Positions 15,250-24,237 of a DNA stretch of 64,000 nt are shown here, in pieces; within the stretch, counting starts at the first letter, position 1; every line of letters begins with the position of its first letter. The DNA comes from LD21 sp963715785 (GTDB lineage: Bacteria; Bacteroidota; Bacteroidia; Bacteroidales; VadinHA17), in NCBI GenBank assembly GCA_963715785.1, contig OY970276.1:4464001-4528000 (forward strand), given 5' to 3'. The notes below the pieces were generated by a model. It was not told the DNA's origin and ran no database searches. It saw only the letters and a list, made by a program, of their open reading frames with translations. Made by a program: the position numbers and the translations under genes.

Positions 15250-16128
15250 ATGATGAAGATTGCAATAGCAAGCGGGAAAGGAGGTACAGGTAAGACATTT
15301 GTTGCTACAAATATTTTTCATTCTCTTTTGAAGAATAACTTCAGGGCAATACTCATCGATTGTGATGCCGAAGAACCAAATTCCGTTGCCTTTTTTAATA
15401 CACAACTTACAGGCAACAATGAAGTTACACAACTTGTTCCGGTAATTAATGCCGAAGCCTGCACCTTCTGTGGTAAATGCCATGAATACTGCAACTACAA
15501 TGCGATTTTCATTTTGCCTCCTATGAAGATCATAAAAGTCATTGAAGATCTTTGCCATGGGTGCGGCGCATGCAGTGTGGCCTGTACGTATGGAGCAATT
15601 TCAGAGAAACCGGTTTCTCTCGGGCAGGTCAGTGCATATTCTTTTAATGGTGTTTCATCCATCCTGGAAGCACGGGTGAATATTGGAGTAATGTCGCCAG
15701 TCAGTGTAATTAAGGCTGCTATAAAACAAATTGATAATCAGGCTGATATTGCAATACTTGACGCGCCACCCGGAACATCCTGCCCGTTTATTCAAACAGT
15801 GGCATCAGCCGATTATGTTATACTGGTAACCGAATCTACGCCTTTTGGACTCAGCGATCTGAAACAGAGTGTGGAGACTCTGAAGAAAATAAACAAACCC
15901 TGTGGTATAATTATTAACCGGGCAGGATTGGGCAACACCAAAGTACAGGAATATCTTAATGAGGAAAATATTCCACTGCTACTGGAAATTCCATTTAGTA
16001 AGAAAATCGCAGGATTGTATTCGCAGGGGAAAATTGTAGCAGAAAGCGACCTGGTTTTTTCAAAACAACTTTTATCGGTAACTGAATACATAAATAAGAA
16101 TTATGGAGATAGCAGTAGTAAGCGGTAA
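15250..16128 (+). CDS. MinD-type ATPase with inserted ferredoxin domain (1)
   Basis: 292 residues of the SIMIBI/MinD ATPase class: deviant Walker A GKGGTGKT at 9-16, switch DAPPGTSCP later. Inserted about 65-115 are two [4Fe-4S] motifs, C71/74/77/81 and C102/105/108/112. Such proteins occur as tandem pairs in anaerobes next to NifX-like and DUF134 genes; a role in metal-cluster delivery or electron transfer coupled to ATP is suspected. Overlaps the next gene by 26 bases. Confidence 0.85.
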   Translation: MMKIAIASGKGGTGKTFVATNIFHSLLKNNFRAILIDCDAEEPNSVAFFNTQLTGNNEVTQLVPVINAEACTFCGKCHEYCNYNAIFILPPMKIIKVIEDLCHGCGACSVACTYGAISEKPVSLGQVSAYSFNGVSSILEARVNIGVMSPVSVIKAAIKQIDNQADIAILDAPPGTSCPFIQTVASADYVILVTESTPFGLSDLKQSVETLKKINKPCGIIINRAGLGNTKVQEYLNEENIPLLLEIPFSKKIAGLYSQGKIVAESDLVFSKQLLSVTEYINKNYGDSSSKR

Positions 16129-16972
16129 AGGCGGAACCGGAAAATCGAGCATCTGCGCTGCTTTTGCCACACTGAATGGGAAAGTTGTCCTTGCTGACTG
16201 TGATGTGGATGCGGCTAATCTTTATCTGATCTTTAATCCTTCTCACGAAGAAGAAGTTGTTTATATTTCCGGTTCCAAAGCTTCTATTGACTATGCCCTG
16301 TGCACCAATTGCGGTTTATGCATGGACTATTGCCGATTTGATGCGATCTTTTTAATAAATGACAAAGTTTTAATATCTGAAATAGCCTGCGATGGTTGTG
16401 TTCTTTGTTCCCGTGTCTGCCCACAGAATGCGATATCAATGGTTTCAAACGATAAAAGCCGTATGTATTCCGGTTCCTTTCGCAATGGTAAAATGGTTTA
16501 TGGAAGACTTTCACCCGGTGAAGAAAATTCGGGGAAACTGGTAAACATGGTACGCGATAAAGCCAGGAAGACAGCTGAAGAAAATGGATTGGACACTATT
16601 ATACTCGACGGGCCTCCCGGTATCGGCTGCCCGGTAATCTCCACCATTACCGGAGCCAGTACGGCAGTAATTGTTACTGAACCAACAATTTCCGGTTTAC
16701 ACGATATGCAAAGGCTTATGGATCTTGTTCAAAAATTCAGCCTAAAGGCATACGTAATTATCAATAAATATGACCTTAACATTTCTATGAGCGCCCAGAT
16801 AAAAAAGTGGTGCACAGAAAATAACATAACAATTGCCGGAACGTTGCCTTTTGATAAAAATATTGTTGAGGCAATGATCCATGGAGTAAGTATTACGGAA
16901 TATAACCCGCATAGTGAAATAAGTAAAAAAATGAAAAAAATATGGAACAAAGTAACAAATCAAAAGAAATGA
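16103..16972 (+). CDS. MinD-type ATPase with inserted ferredoxin domain (2)
   Basis: 289 residues, the partner paralogue. Walker A GKGGTGKS at 8-15, two ferredoxin motifs C67/70/73/77 and C96/99/102/106, and DGPPGIGCP as switch. The two ATPases probably form a heterodimer, as the deviant Walker A class works as dimers with the clusters close to the nucleotide. Overlaps the following Mrp gene by 31 bases, so the three ATPases are translationally coupled. Confidence 0.85.
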   Translation: MEIAVVSGKGGTGKSSICAAFATLNGKVVLADCDVDAANLYLIFNPSHEEEVVYISGSKASIDYALCTNCGLCMDYCRFDAIFLINDKVLISEIACDGCVLCSRVCPQNAISMVSNDKSRMYSGSFRNGKMVYGRLSPGEENSGKLVNMVRDKARKTAEENGLDTIILDGPPGIGCPVISTITGASTAVIVTEPTISGLHDMQRLMDLVQKFSLKAYVIINKYDLNISMSAQIKKWCTENNITIAGTLPFDKNIVEAMIHGVSITEYNPHSEISKKMKKIWNKVTNQKK

Positions 16973-17778
16973 GCGGACTTTTTGATAAGATCCCGATGGA
17001 AGGCGTCAAACACATTATTGTCGTTGCTTCAGGCAAAGGCGGTGTTGGCAAATCAACAGTTGCAGCCAACCTGGCTGTTTCACTCTCGCGTAATGGATAT
17101 AAAACAGCGCTGGTCGATGCAGATATTTACGGACCATCAATACCAAGAATGTTCGGAATTGAAGATGCCAAACCTGATGTAACTGCCTTTGGGGATACCC
17201 AGATGATGTTCCCAATTGAGAAGTTTGGAGTAAAGATCATGTCGATCGGTTTTTTTATTGACAGAAACCAGTCGCTGATATGGCGTGGACCTATGGCTGC
17301 TAACGCCGTCACCCAGCTTTTCGAAAATACCGAGTGGGGCGATATTGATTATATGATCATAGACTTCCCTCCCGGCACTGGTGATATCCAACTGACAACC
17401 CTTCAGAAACTGAATCTGACAGGAGCAATTATTGTCACTACACCTCAGGAGATAGCGCTCAATGATGCGCGAAAAGCTACCTCAATGTTTACAAATCCCG
17501 ATCTGAAAGTTCCGGTTCTGGGGATCATTGAAAACATGTCGTGGTTTACCCCGGAACAGCACCCCGATGAAAAATATTATATTTTCGGAAAAGGCGGCGG
17601 TCATAAAATGGCGATAGAGTTCGACACAATGCTGCTCGGCCAGATACCCCTCGTCGCAGAAGTCGGTGAAGCTGCTGAAAAAGGATTAACAGTATTCAGC
17701 CAGACAAACAAACAGGTGATGGACTCATTTGAAAAAATAGCTGAACTGATCCTCGCAAATACAGAAGATAAATCCTGA
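16942..17778 (+). CDS. mrp: Mrp/ApbC-type Fe-S cluster carrier ATPase
   Basis: 278 residues of the Mrp/Nbp35 group: GKGGVGKST at about 31-39, GPSIPRMFG, IWRGPMAANAVTQ and DFPPGTGD are all diagnostic. It lacks the CxxC pair that many family members use for bridging the cluster: the expected region reads ENMSWFTPEQHPDEKYYIFGKGGG. Otherwise a scaffold/carrier for [4Fe-4S] clusters. Last gene of the DUF134 operon. Confidence 0.88.
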   Translation: MEQSNKSKEMSGLFDKIPMEGVKHIIVVASGKGGVGKSTVAANLAVSLSRNGYKTALVDADIYGPSIPRMFGIEDAKPDVTAFGDTQMMFPIEKFGVKIMSIGFFIDRNQSLIWRGPMAANAVTQLFENTEWGDIDYMIIDFPPGTGDIQLTTLQKLNLTGAIIVTTPQEIALNDARKATSMFTNPDLKVPVLGIIENMSWFTPEQHPDEKYYIFGKGGGHKMAIEFDTMLLGQIPLVAEVGEAAEKGLTVFSQTNKQVMDSFEKIAELILANTEDKS

Positions 17779-17839
17779 AATATTTTTAGCATTTATTTGA
17801 ATGTAGAAACAATGATGCACAAAATCAATTTAATTTTAA

Positions 17840-17847
17840 TACTTTTG
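17840..17847 (+). promoter_or_regulatory. -7 promoter element of the ETF operon
   Basis: TACTTTTG matches TAnnTTTG, 74 bases upstream of the ETF-QO ATG. No -33 element at the expected spacing was found. Confidence 0.45.
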
Positions 17848-17921
17848 TATCTTAAATTCTTTTATTAATATTTCTGCATCAATAATTGAAAAATAAAAAT
17901 CATTAATCCGGAAAAAAGTAT

Positions 17922-19580
17922 ATGAATGACATTGATACTGTATCAACCGATGTGTTAATCATTGGAGGCGGCCCGTCAGGCCTGGCAACATCAATTCATC
18001 TTGCTGATACGTTAAAACAAAAAGGTGAGAACAAAAGAATACTTCTGGTAGAGAAAGGACGTGCCATTGGAAGTCATATTTTATCTGGCGCAGTTATAAA
18101 ACCATCAGTTTTCAAAGAATTATTGCCAGGTATCGATTTTTCTGATATTCCTTTCAATGCGAAAGTAACAAAAGATAAAACTGTGTTCCTCACAGAAAAA
18201 GGATCAATCACCCTCCCCTTTCATGTGCCATACATGAACAATATAGGCAATTATACCGCTTCATTAGGTGAGATCTGCAGGTTTCTGGCTGCAAAAGCAG
18301 AAGAAAAAGGAGTAGAAATTTATACAGGTTTCGCAGTTGATGAGATCCTGTATAAAGATGGAAAAGTAATTGGCGCCAGAACTAAAGATACAGGTATCGA
18401 TCACCTCGGGAACAGACTTGAAAATTTCCAGCCGGGTACAAGGGTAGAAGCAAAAATCACAATATTTGCTGAAGGAACAAGAGGCAGCCTTGCTAAAATG
18501 CTGATCAAAAAGTTTAATCTTACAAAAGACCGGAACGAGCAGGTCTACTCATTAGGCTGCAAAGAATTATGGTCTGTGCCTGAGGGAAATATAAAACCAG
18601 GTGAGATTTATCACACAATGGGATATCCGCTCAGAAATGAAGAATTCGGAGGGGGCTTTATTTATGGTCTTAATGATAACAAAGTTGCTGTCGGCCTGGT
18701 CGTTGGGCTTGACTATAAGGATCCAACCCTTGATGTCCATGATGCATTCCAGATATGGAAAACAACTCCACTGGTATCAGGAATCCTGAAAGGAGGAAAG
18801 TTCCTGGAATATGGTGCAAAGACACTTCCGGAAGGAGGCTATTATTCCGTTCCGAAATTGTATGTTGATAATGCCCTGATAGTTGGCGATAGCGCGGGAC
18901 TGGTTGCGATGCCTGCATTGAAGGGAATACACCTGGCAATCAAATCAGGAATGCTGGCTGCACAAACAGCTGCTGGGGCCCTTCTAAATAACGACACTTC
19001 TGAGAGTTCGCTTCAGACATATGAAAAACTTATAAACGATAGTTTTATAAGACGTGACCTGTTTCCGGTACGCAACTTCAGGCAGGCATTTACAAAGGGA
19101 TTAATTGCAGGAGGATTGCAATTCGCCACCCAGCTGATCACCGGGGGAGCCGGATTCCTGGGACGCCTGAAATCCCATCCCGATTATCTTACCACTGTTA
19201 AACTAAGCGAGCTTAAAACGAAACCGTTTAAAGTATACTATAAGGAAAAACTTGAATTTGATAAAATTCTGACATTCGATAAATCCACCGATGTATATCA
19301 TTCAGGAGTTCATCATGATGAACAGCAGGTCGTACATCTGCATATAAATAACAAGGAAAATTTCAATGCGGTTAATATTGAACAATACGGAGCACCGGAA
19401 GTATCCTTCTGTTCATCGGAAGTATACGAGCTTCATACAAACAAAGCCGGAAACCAGGAAATAAGAATACATGCCGAAAACTGTATGCATTGTAAGACAT
19501 GCGATATTAAATCACCGGGAGAAGGCATAACATGGGTGGTACCAAACGGGGGCAACGGTCCCGATTTTCAGAATATGTAA
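17922..19580 (+). CDS. etfD: ETF:quinone oxidoreductase
   Basis: 552-residue monotopic flavoprotein that passes electrons from ETF to the quinone pool. FAD motif VLIIGGGPSGLATSIHLAD at 11-29, SHILSGAVIKP typical of ETF-QO, a second FAD contact (NALIVGDSAGLVAMPALKG), the hydrophobic membrane loop, and a C-terminal ferredoxin domain with CMHCKTC at 521-527 and an upstream CSSEVYE cysteine as fourth ligand. The single-chain ETF gene follows 21 bases later. Electron input could come from acyl-CoA dehydrogenases not in this window. Confidence 0.92.
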   Translation: MNDIDTVSTDVLIIGGGPSGLATSIHLADTLKQKGENKRILLVEKGRAIGSHILSGAVIKPSVFKELLPGIDFSDIPFNAKVTKDKTVFLTEKGSITLPFHVPYMNNIGNYTASLGEICRFLAAKAEEKGVEIYTGFAVDEILYKDGKVIGARTKDTGIDHLGNRLENFQPGTRVEAKITIFAEGTRGSLAKMLIKKFNLTKDRNEQVYSLGCKELWSVPEGNIKPGEIYHTMGYPLRNEEFGGGFIYGLNDNKVAVGLVVGLDYKDPTLDVHDAFQIWKTTPLVSGILKGGKFLEYGAKTLPEGGYYSVPKLYVDNALIVGDSAGLVAMPALKGIHLAIKSGMLAAQTAAGALLNNDTSESSLQTYEKLINDSFIRRDLFPVRNFRQAFTKGLIAGGLQFATQLITGGAGFLGRLKSHPDYLTTVKLSELKTKPFKVYYKEKLEFDKILTFDKSTDVYHSGVHHDEQQVVHLHINNKENFNAVNIEQYGAPEVSFCSSEVYELHTNKAGNQEIRIHAENCMHCKTCDIKSPGEGITWVVPNGGNGPDFQNM

Positions 19581-19601
19581 AAGATAAAAGATAAAACTAA
19601 A

Positions 19602-21545
19602 ATGGCTTTAACAATAATTAGTTTAATAAAACAAGTGCCGCTACCCAGCGAGATGAGAATGGGGGAAGACGGGTTGATGGACCGGACAAAAGCAAAATCG
19701 ATAATAAACATCGATTGCCAGTTTGGACTGGAAGCAGGATTACAGTTGAAAAAACAGTATCCCGATGCAAGACTGGTTGTGTGTTCGATGGGTCCGAAAT
19801 CATTTGAAACAGCGCTCAGAAAAGCAGTTTCGATGGGTTATGATGATGCATACCTGTTATCCGACCGCAAGCTTGGCGGCAGCGATACATATGCAACAGG
19901 TCTGGCCATTTCAACTATGCTGAAACATCTGGGATTCACCAAAGATTCAAAAGAACCCTTCATTATATTTGCCGGACGTCAGACAAGCGACGGCGATACG
20001 GCACATGTACCCTCCCAGGTTGCTGAAAGTATCGGAATCCCTCAGGCTACTTTTGTTGAAAGCATTAAACCAGACGGACAAGGAAATATTATAGCAAAAA
20101 GAATTATTGAAGGCGGCTTCCAGATGTTAAAACTTCCTATGCCATGCGTAATTTCACTTACAGCAACAGGTATTCCGCCACGTAAGTCATCATTAAGCGG
20201 TGCTATTAAGGCACGTTCTCTTAATATTACTACGTTCGGCATTGATGATATTGGTCTGGGAACAGAGAAAATCGGATTAAACGGCTCTCCTACTATAGTT
20301 GTCAAGGTAGTTAATATCGGAAGTGAACGTCCTCCGATAAAAATGTCGGCAGGACACAATGAAAAATCGTTGGTCGACAGCTTTATTGCTAATTTTAAAA
20401 GTGGAGGGAACACCCTGGAGAAAAAGGATAAAGAAGCCAAAAAAGAAACAGAGCGTCCTGACTTCCCTGATAAGGACTTTCGCGACGGAGCCAGGGGTAT
20501 CCTTACCTGGGCAGAGATCACCAATGATGTGATCTCAAGGCCTTCCCTTGAGCTTCTTACTCCTGCAAGAAAACTGGCAGCAAGCCTTGGTAACAACACA
20601 AGGGTAATGACTGTGGTTATTGGAAAGAATGTCAGGCCATTTGCCTCAACACTTATTGAACACGGTTCAGATGAAGTTATCCTTGTTGAAAGCCACAGGC
20701 TTAAAGAATATATGGTAATGCCATTTGCATCAATATTTAAGCAGATCATAACAGAAAAGAAGCCTGAAATCGCACTTTTTGCTGCAACAACTTCGGGCCG
20801 TGAGCTGGCTCCCAGGATAGGTATGAAAACCAGCAGCGGGGTAACAGCTGACTGCACCGGACTTGAAATAGGCGAATATGTGGATAAAAAGGAGCAGGTT
20901 ATTTACAAGCCCATTCTTGAATCAAGACGGCCAACATACGGAGAAAGCAAGCTAGCCACCATTCTGGGTTTTGTTTGTCCTCAGATATCAACTGCCAGGG
21001 CAGGTACTTTTGAAATACCGAAACGCATGGCGGGAAGACAAGGCGCCATTACCGAATTCAAGCCTGTCCTCGATGAGAAGGACTTTATTGTGGATATCTT
21101 ACAGACAGAAAGAGGTGAAGGCGGAATGCAGGATCTGTTTGACGCGGACATCGTTGTCTCAGGGGGAAGAGGCACAACAGTTGATAATCTTAAGCTGGTT
21201 AAAGAACTTACCGAAGCTCTGAGGAATCAGGGAATTAAAGCCGAATGGGCCAGCAGCCGGCCGGTGGTTGATGATGGAATTGTTGAGTATGCAAGACAGA
21301 TAGGACAAACCGGCAAAACAATTCGTCCTAAAGTATATATAGCTGTTGGTGTTTCAGGGGCCATACAGCATTTAGCCGGTATGAAGGAATCTGAAAAAAT
21401 AGTCGCGATTGATCATAATCCTAAGGCAAATATCTTCCACAATGCAGATTTTGGTATTGTTGGAGAATACACTGATATTTTGCCGGAATTGATAGAGCGG
21501 GTGAAAACCGGTTTTAATTTTGGAATTGAAGCTAAGAAAAACTGA
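19602..21545 (+). CDS. etfBA: Single-chain electron transfer flavoprotein (EtfB-EtfA fusion)
   Basis: 647 residues. Residues 1 to about 260 are the EtfB half (IISLIKQVPLPSEM at the start, GRQTSDGDTAHVPSQVAE for the nucleotide loop). After a charged linker at 275-295, residues 300-647 form EtfA with the FAD-binding signature SSRPVVDDG, QIGQTGKTI and GVSGAIQHLAG near the end. The usual ETF has two separate genes; here they are one frame with no stop or shift. The protein accepts electrons from dehydrogenases and donates to the ETF-QO encoded upstream. Confidence 0.92.
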   Translation: MALTIISLIKQVPLPSEMRMGEDGLMDRTKAKSIINIDCQFGLEAGLQLKKQYPDARLVVCSMGPKSFETALRKAVSMGYDDAYLLSDRKLGGSDTYATGLAISTMLKHLGFTKDSKEPFIIFAGRQTSDGDTAHVPSQVAESIGIPQATFVESIKPDGQGNIIAKRIIEGGFQMLKLPMPCVISLTATGIPPRKSSLSGAIKARSLNITTFGIDDIGLGTEKIGLNGSPTIVVKVVNIGSERPPIKMSAGHNEKSLVDSFIANFKSGGNTLEKKDKEAKKETERPDFPDKDFRDGARGILTWAEITNDVISRPSLELLTPARKLAASLGNNTRVMTVVIGKNVRPFASTLIEHGSDEVILVESHRLKEYMVMPFASIFKQIITEKKPEIALFAATTSGRELAPRIGMKTSSGVTADCTGLEIGEYVDKKEQVIYKPILESRRPTYGESKLATILGFVCPQISTARAGTFEIPKRMAGRQGAITEFKPVLDEKDFIVDILQTERGEGGMQDLFDADIVVSGGRGTTVDNLKLVKELTEALRNQGIKAEWASSRPVVDDGIVEYARQIGQTGKTIRPKVYIAVGVSGAIQHLAGMKESEKIVAIDHNPKANIFHNADFGIVGEYTDILPELIERVKTGFNFGIEAKKN

Positions 21546-21576
21546 AAAATATCCGGCTATTAGCCTCTTCTCCGGA

Positions 21577-21996
21577 TTATGATTCGGTTATCTTGATTTC
21601 CGAAGACATCTCTACTGCTTTTTTATAGACAGCACTGACACCGCAATATCTTTCTTCGGAGAGCTCAATAGCTTTCTTCAGCTTATCCATTGGCAGGTCT
21701 TTTCCCTTAAATTCATAGGTCACATGCATCTTATAAAAGTGCTTTGGAAAGTCTTCAGTAAGATCTCCTTCAACCTTCACGTTAAAGCTTTCCACTTCAA
21801 CCCTCATCTTTTTAAGGATTGAGATAACATCCATTGCCGTGCATCCTCCCAGCGCTGCCAGCATTAAGGGTTTGGGACGAGGTCCCCTGTTTTCTCCGCC
21901 AACTTTTGAATCAGCGTCAATGATTAATTTATGCCCGTTAACATCTGACTCAAAAGCCATGTTATCGATCCATTTAGTATTTACGATTTCCTTCAT
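21577..21996 (-). CDS. OsmC-family peroxidase
   Basis: 139 residues, OsmC/Ohr fold. The two reactive cysteines are C52 in LGGCTAMDVIS and C118 in EERYCGVSAVYKKA. The family reduces organic hydroperoxides or binds persulfides with lipoyl or thiol reductants. It is encoded two bases after the GroES gene in a stress-type operon read away from the peroxiredoxin gene. Confidence 0.88.
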   Translation of the reverse strand: MKEIVNTKWIDNMAFESDVNGHKLIIDADSKVGGENRGPRPKPLMLAALGGCTAMDVISILKKMRVEVESFNVKVEGDLTEDFPKHFYKMHVTYEFKGKDLPMDKLKKAIELSEERYCGVSAVYKKAVEMSSEIKITES

Positions 21997-21998
21997 TT

Positions 21999-22286
21999 CT
22001 AGATCTTATCTGTCTCGACAATTTTTGCAAGGATTTCAGCATATGGAATAAACAGATACTTTTTCCCTTCAAATTCAGTCTCTGTACCTATATGTTCTTT
22101 ATAAAGAACTTTGTCGCCTATAGTAATTTCAGCATTTTCCACTGTGCCTAAGGCGACTACTTTTCCGACAGTTTGTTTTTCGATTGCAGAATCGGGAATA
22201 ATTATGCCCGATGAAGTTTTTTGTTCTCTTTTATCATCAGCTATTTCCAATAGCACATTCTGATTTACCGGTTGTAATTCGTTCAT
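21999..22286 (-). CDS. GroES-like co-chaperonin (no groEL adjacent)
   Basis: 95 residues with the Cpn10 plan: PVNQNVLLEIADDKREQKTS, SGIIIPDSA mobile loop region, GKVVALG, and IGDKVLYKEHIGTE to the C-terminal strand. It is shorter and more divergent than a typical housekeeping GroES and has no GroEL next to it, so it is probably a second, stress-linked copy. It lies between OsmC and a thioredoxin-glutaredoxin gene. Confidence 0.85.
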   Translation of the reverse strand: MNELQPVNQNVLLEIADDKREQKTSSGIIIPDSAIEKQTVGKVVALGTVENAEITIGDKVLYKEHIGTETEFEGKKYLFIPYAEILAKIVETDKI

Positions 22287-22345
22287 TTTATTTGACGTTA
22301 GTTATTAAATTTTTTTAAGATCCAAATATCTTATATAACAAATGA

Positions 22346-22933
22346 CTAGTCTTTTATTCCCAGGAGCTGATTTAACCTGGGTTTGTTGAAGCCAATTATC
22401 AGCTCTCCGTTTACATCGGTCTGCGGAACGCCCATCTGTCCGCTGCGCTTGACGAGTGCATCAGCAGCTTTCTGATCACGTGATACATCTATATCGGTAT
22501 AAGCTATATTATGAAGCTTGAAATAGCTTTTGAGAGTGTTGCACCACGAGCACGTTGGAGTGGAATATACGGTTACACGCTTTTGCAAACGCCCTTCTTC
22601 CTTCCGTTCAGCATGAAACTGAGTATTTTCAAATAATGCTTTATACTGGCTGATATCATTACAACCCTTTATATTATTTATAAACTCTCCATCACGGAAT
22701 TCCAGCAAGGCAGGAACAGTTGTTATACCAAATTTTTCATGTATATCAGGTGTGGACGATACATCCGCATGAAAAACATTCAGATTTGGAATTGCTTCAC
22801 TTGAAACTCTTACATTATAAAAGGCACAGTCGCTCTTTTCATTTCCCCCCTTATATAATAACAAGTATGCTTTCCCCAGGTCTTTTATCCTTGCTTTAAA
22901 TTCCTGAAAGGATTTTACTTCTTTCATTGTCAT
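22346..22933 (-). CDS. Thioredoxin-glutaredoxin two-domain protein
   Basis: 195 residues. Residues 1-105 form a thioredoxin fold that keeps only one cysteine (C36) where a CxxC would be, plus the cis-proline in TTVPALLEF. Residues 118-195 are a glutaredoxin/NrdH-type domain with CSWC at 128-131 and GQMGVPQTDVNGELIIGF. The order thioredoxin-like then glutaredoxin suggests a docking plus a catalytic domain. A second ATG two codons in is equally possible. Cytoplasmic. Confidence 0.85.
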   Translation of the reverse strand: MTMKEVKSFQEFKARIKDLGKAYLLLYKGGNEKSDCAFYNVRVSSEAIPNLNVFHADVSSTPDIHEKFGITTVPALLEFRDGEFINNIKGCNDISQYKALFENTQFHAERKEEGRLQKRVTVYSTPTCSWCNTLKSYFKLHNIAYTDIDVSRDQKAADALVKRSGQMGVPQTDVNGELIIGFNKPRLNQLLGIKD

Positions 22934-23055
22934 ATTATTTAAATTTTAACATTTCAGTCAGCAGTGGCTTCCTGTTTCAATAAATTAAATATTTTTCTCA
23001 AAATAAGACAAGATCCGTTTAAAATACAAGGTAATCTGATTACATCAGGTTGATA

Positions 23056-23081
23056 AAAAAGTTGAGATATCTCAACTTTTT
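23056..23081. promoter_or_regulatory. 26-bp perfect palindrome
   Basis: Two 13-base arms meet without a spacer; the core is GTTGAGATATCTCAAC with A5/T5 at the ends. An 8-bp outer pair, TACATCAG at 23041 and CTGATGTA at 23084, flanks it. It lies between divergent redox genes, so a regulator-binding site is more likely than a terminator; the binding protein is unknown. Confidence 0.6.
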
Positions 23082-23208
23082 AGCTGATGTATTTCAATTA
23101 AGAGAAAAAGAGCTTATCACAGAGCTGATCATCCTTATAAGAGCCTATGTCATAAACAGTAATGAAGTAATTTGTGCCTAAAATGTAATTTTTAATTAAT
23201 AATTTAAG

Positions 23209-23240
23209 TTTGATTTCAGCTAAAATTCCTCGTACCTTTG
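23209..23240 (+). promoter_or_regulatory. Promoter of the peroxiredoxin gene
   Basis: TTTG (23209-23212), 20 bases, TACCTTTG (23233-23240). Transcription should start near 23247, giving a leader of about 70 bases. Confidence 0.8.
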
Positions 23241-23317
23241 CATAGTGCTGCTAAGTAATTATCGGACAGGGATAATATGCTAAAACTGCTGGCTCATTTA
23301 ACTTAAATATCAAATAT

Positions 23318-24046
23318 ATGGAAGAGAATCATGTTTCAATGCCCCGTATTGGCGACAAAGCGCCTGAATTTAAGGCGGTAACAACCCAAGGACCCATAAA
23401 CTTCCCCGGTGATTATGCCGGGAACTGGGTAATTCTTTTCAGCCATCCGGCAGATTTTACACCCGTATGCACTTCGGAATTTATGACCTTTGCAACCATG
23501 GAGAATCTCTTTGAAGAAGCCGGATGCAAACTGGTTGGTCTCTCTGTCGATGGTCTTTACAGCCATATTGCCTGGCTGCGGACAATTAAGGAGAAGATTC
23601 ATTTCAAAGGAATGGAGAATGTAGAAGTAAACTTTCCGCTTATCGAGGACATAACTATGGAGGTTGCAAAGAAATATGGGATGGTGCAGCCAGGAGAAAG
23701 CTCAACAAAGGCGGTCAGAGCAGTTTTCTTTATAGATCCAAAAGGAGTAATAAGAGCTATCATTTACTATCCTCTTAGCATGGGACGCAATTTCAAGGAG
23801 CTGTACAGAGCTCTCATTGCAATGAAAACTGCTGATGAATTTTCAGTTGCAACTCCAGCTGACTGGCAACCCGGAGACGATGTGATTGTTCCAACAGCCG
23901 GATCATGCGGCATAGCAAAAGAAAGAATGGCAAACAAAGAGGAAATGCAGTGCCATGACTGGTTTTTCTGCACTAAAAAGCTTGACAAGGAAGTACTTTT
24001 AAAAAAAATATTGAAACCAGAGCTGAAAACGATTCAGAAAAACTAA
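23318..24046 (+). CDS. Peroxiredoxin, Prx6/AhpC-like long type
   Basis: 242 residues. The peroxidatic cysteine is C51 in HPADFTPVCTSEF, with catalytic Thr48 and the conserved RAVFFIDPKGVIRAI strand. The long C-terminal domain with GSCG and CHDWFFC supplies further cysteines that could act as resolving residues, as in archaeal-type thioredoxin peroxidases. It reduces peroxides with a thioredoxin-like donor, of which several are encoded nearby. Confidence 0.93.
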   Translation: MEENHVSMPRIGDKAPEFKAVTTQGPINFPGDYAGNWVILFSHPADFTPVCTSEFMTFATMENLFEEAGCKLVGLSVDGLYSHIAWLRTIKEKIHFKGMENVEVNFPLIEDITMEVAKKYGMVQPGESSTKAVRAVFFIDPKGVIRAIIYYPLSMGRNFKELYRALIAMKTADEFSVATPADWQPGDDVIVPTAGSCGIAKERMANKEEMQCHDWFFCTKKLDKEVLLKKILKPELKTIQKN

Positions 24047-24106
24047 AAAGCCATATTCGGCTTTTCACAATAAGAGATGCGCATTGCCGCACTGGTATGA
24101 ATTATT

Positions 24107-24140
24107 AATTGACGCTCTGCCTGGCAGGGCGTCAATTTTT
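24107..24140 (+). terminator. Rho-independent terminator after peroxiredoxin
   Basis: Inverted repeat AATTGACGCTCTGCC / GGCAGGGCGTCAATT (one G-T pair) followed by a run of T, 60 bases behind the peroxiredoxin stop. Confidence 0.8.
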
Positions 24141-24190
24141 ATTTGATTTTTATGCCCTTAAAAAACCAGTGTGAAAAATTGAAGATTTTA

Positions 24191-24222
24191 TTTGCATTAT
24201 GAACGTAGGTTCATTATCTTTA
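24191..24222 (+). promoter_or_regulatory. Promoter of the second DUF134 unit
   Basis: TTTG at 24191-24194, 20 bases, then TATCTTTA at 24215-24222 (one mismatch to TAnnTTTG). The palindrome at 24199-24214 fills the spacer. Confidence 0.65.
24199..24214. promoter_or_regulatory. Operator-like palindrome ATGAAC-N4-GTTCAT
   Basis: Perfect 6-bp arms ATGAAC and GTTCAT around GTAG, located between the -33 and -7 boxes. The core GAAC-N4-GTTC is the same motif found twice in the promoter of the other DUF134 gene (10718-10729 and 10744-10755). Confidence 0.7.
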
Positions 24223-24237
24223 TGAAAAATCTGAGTC

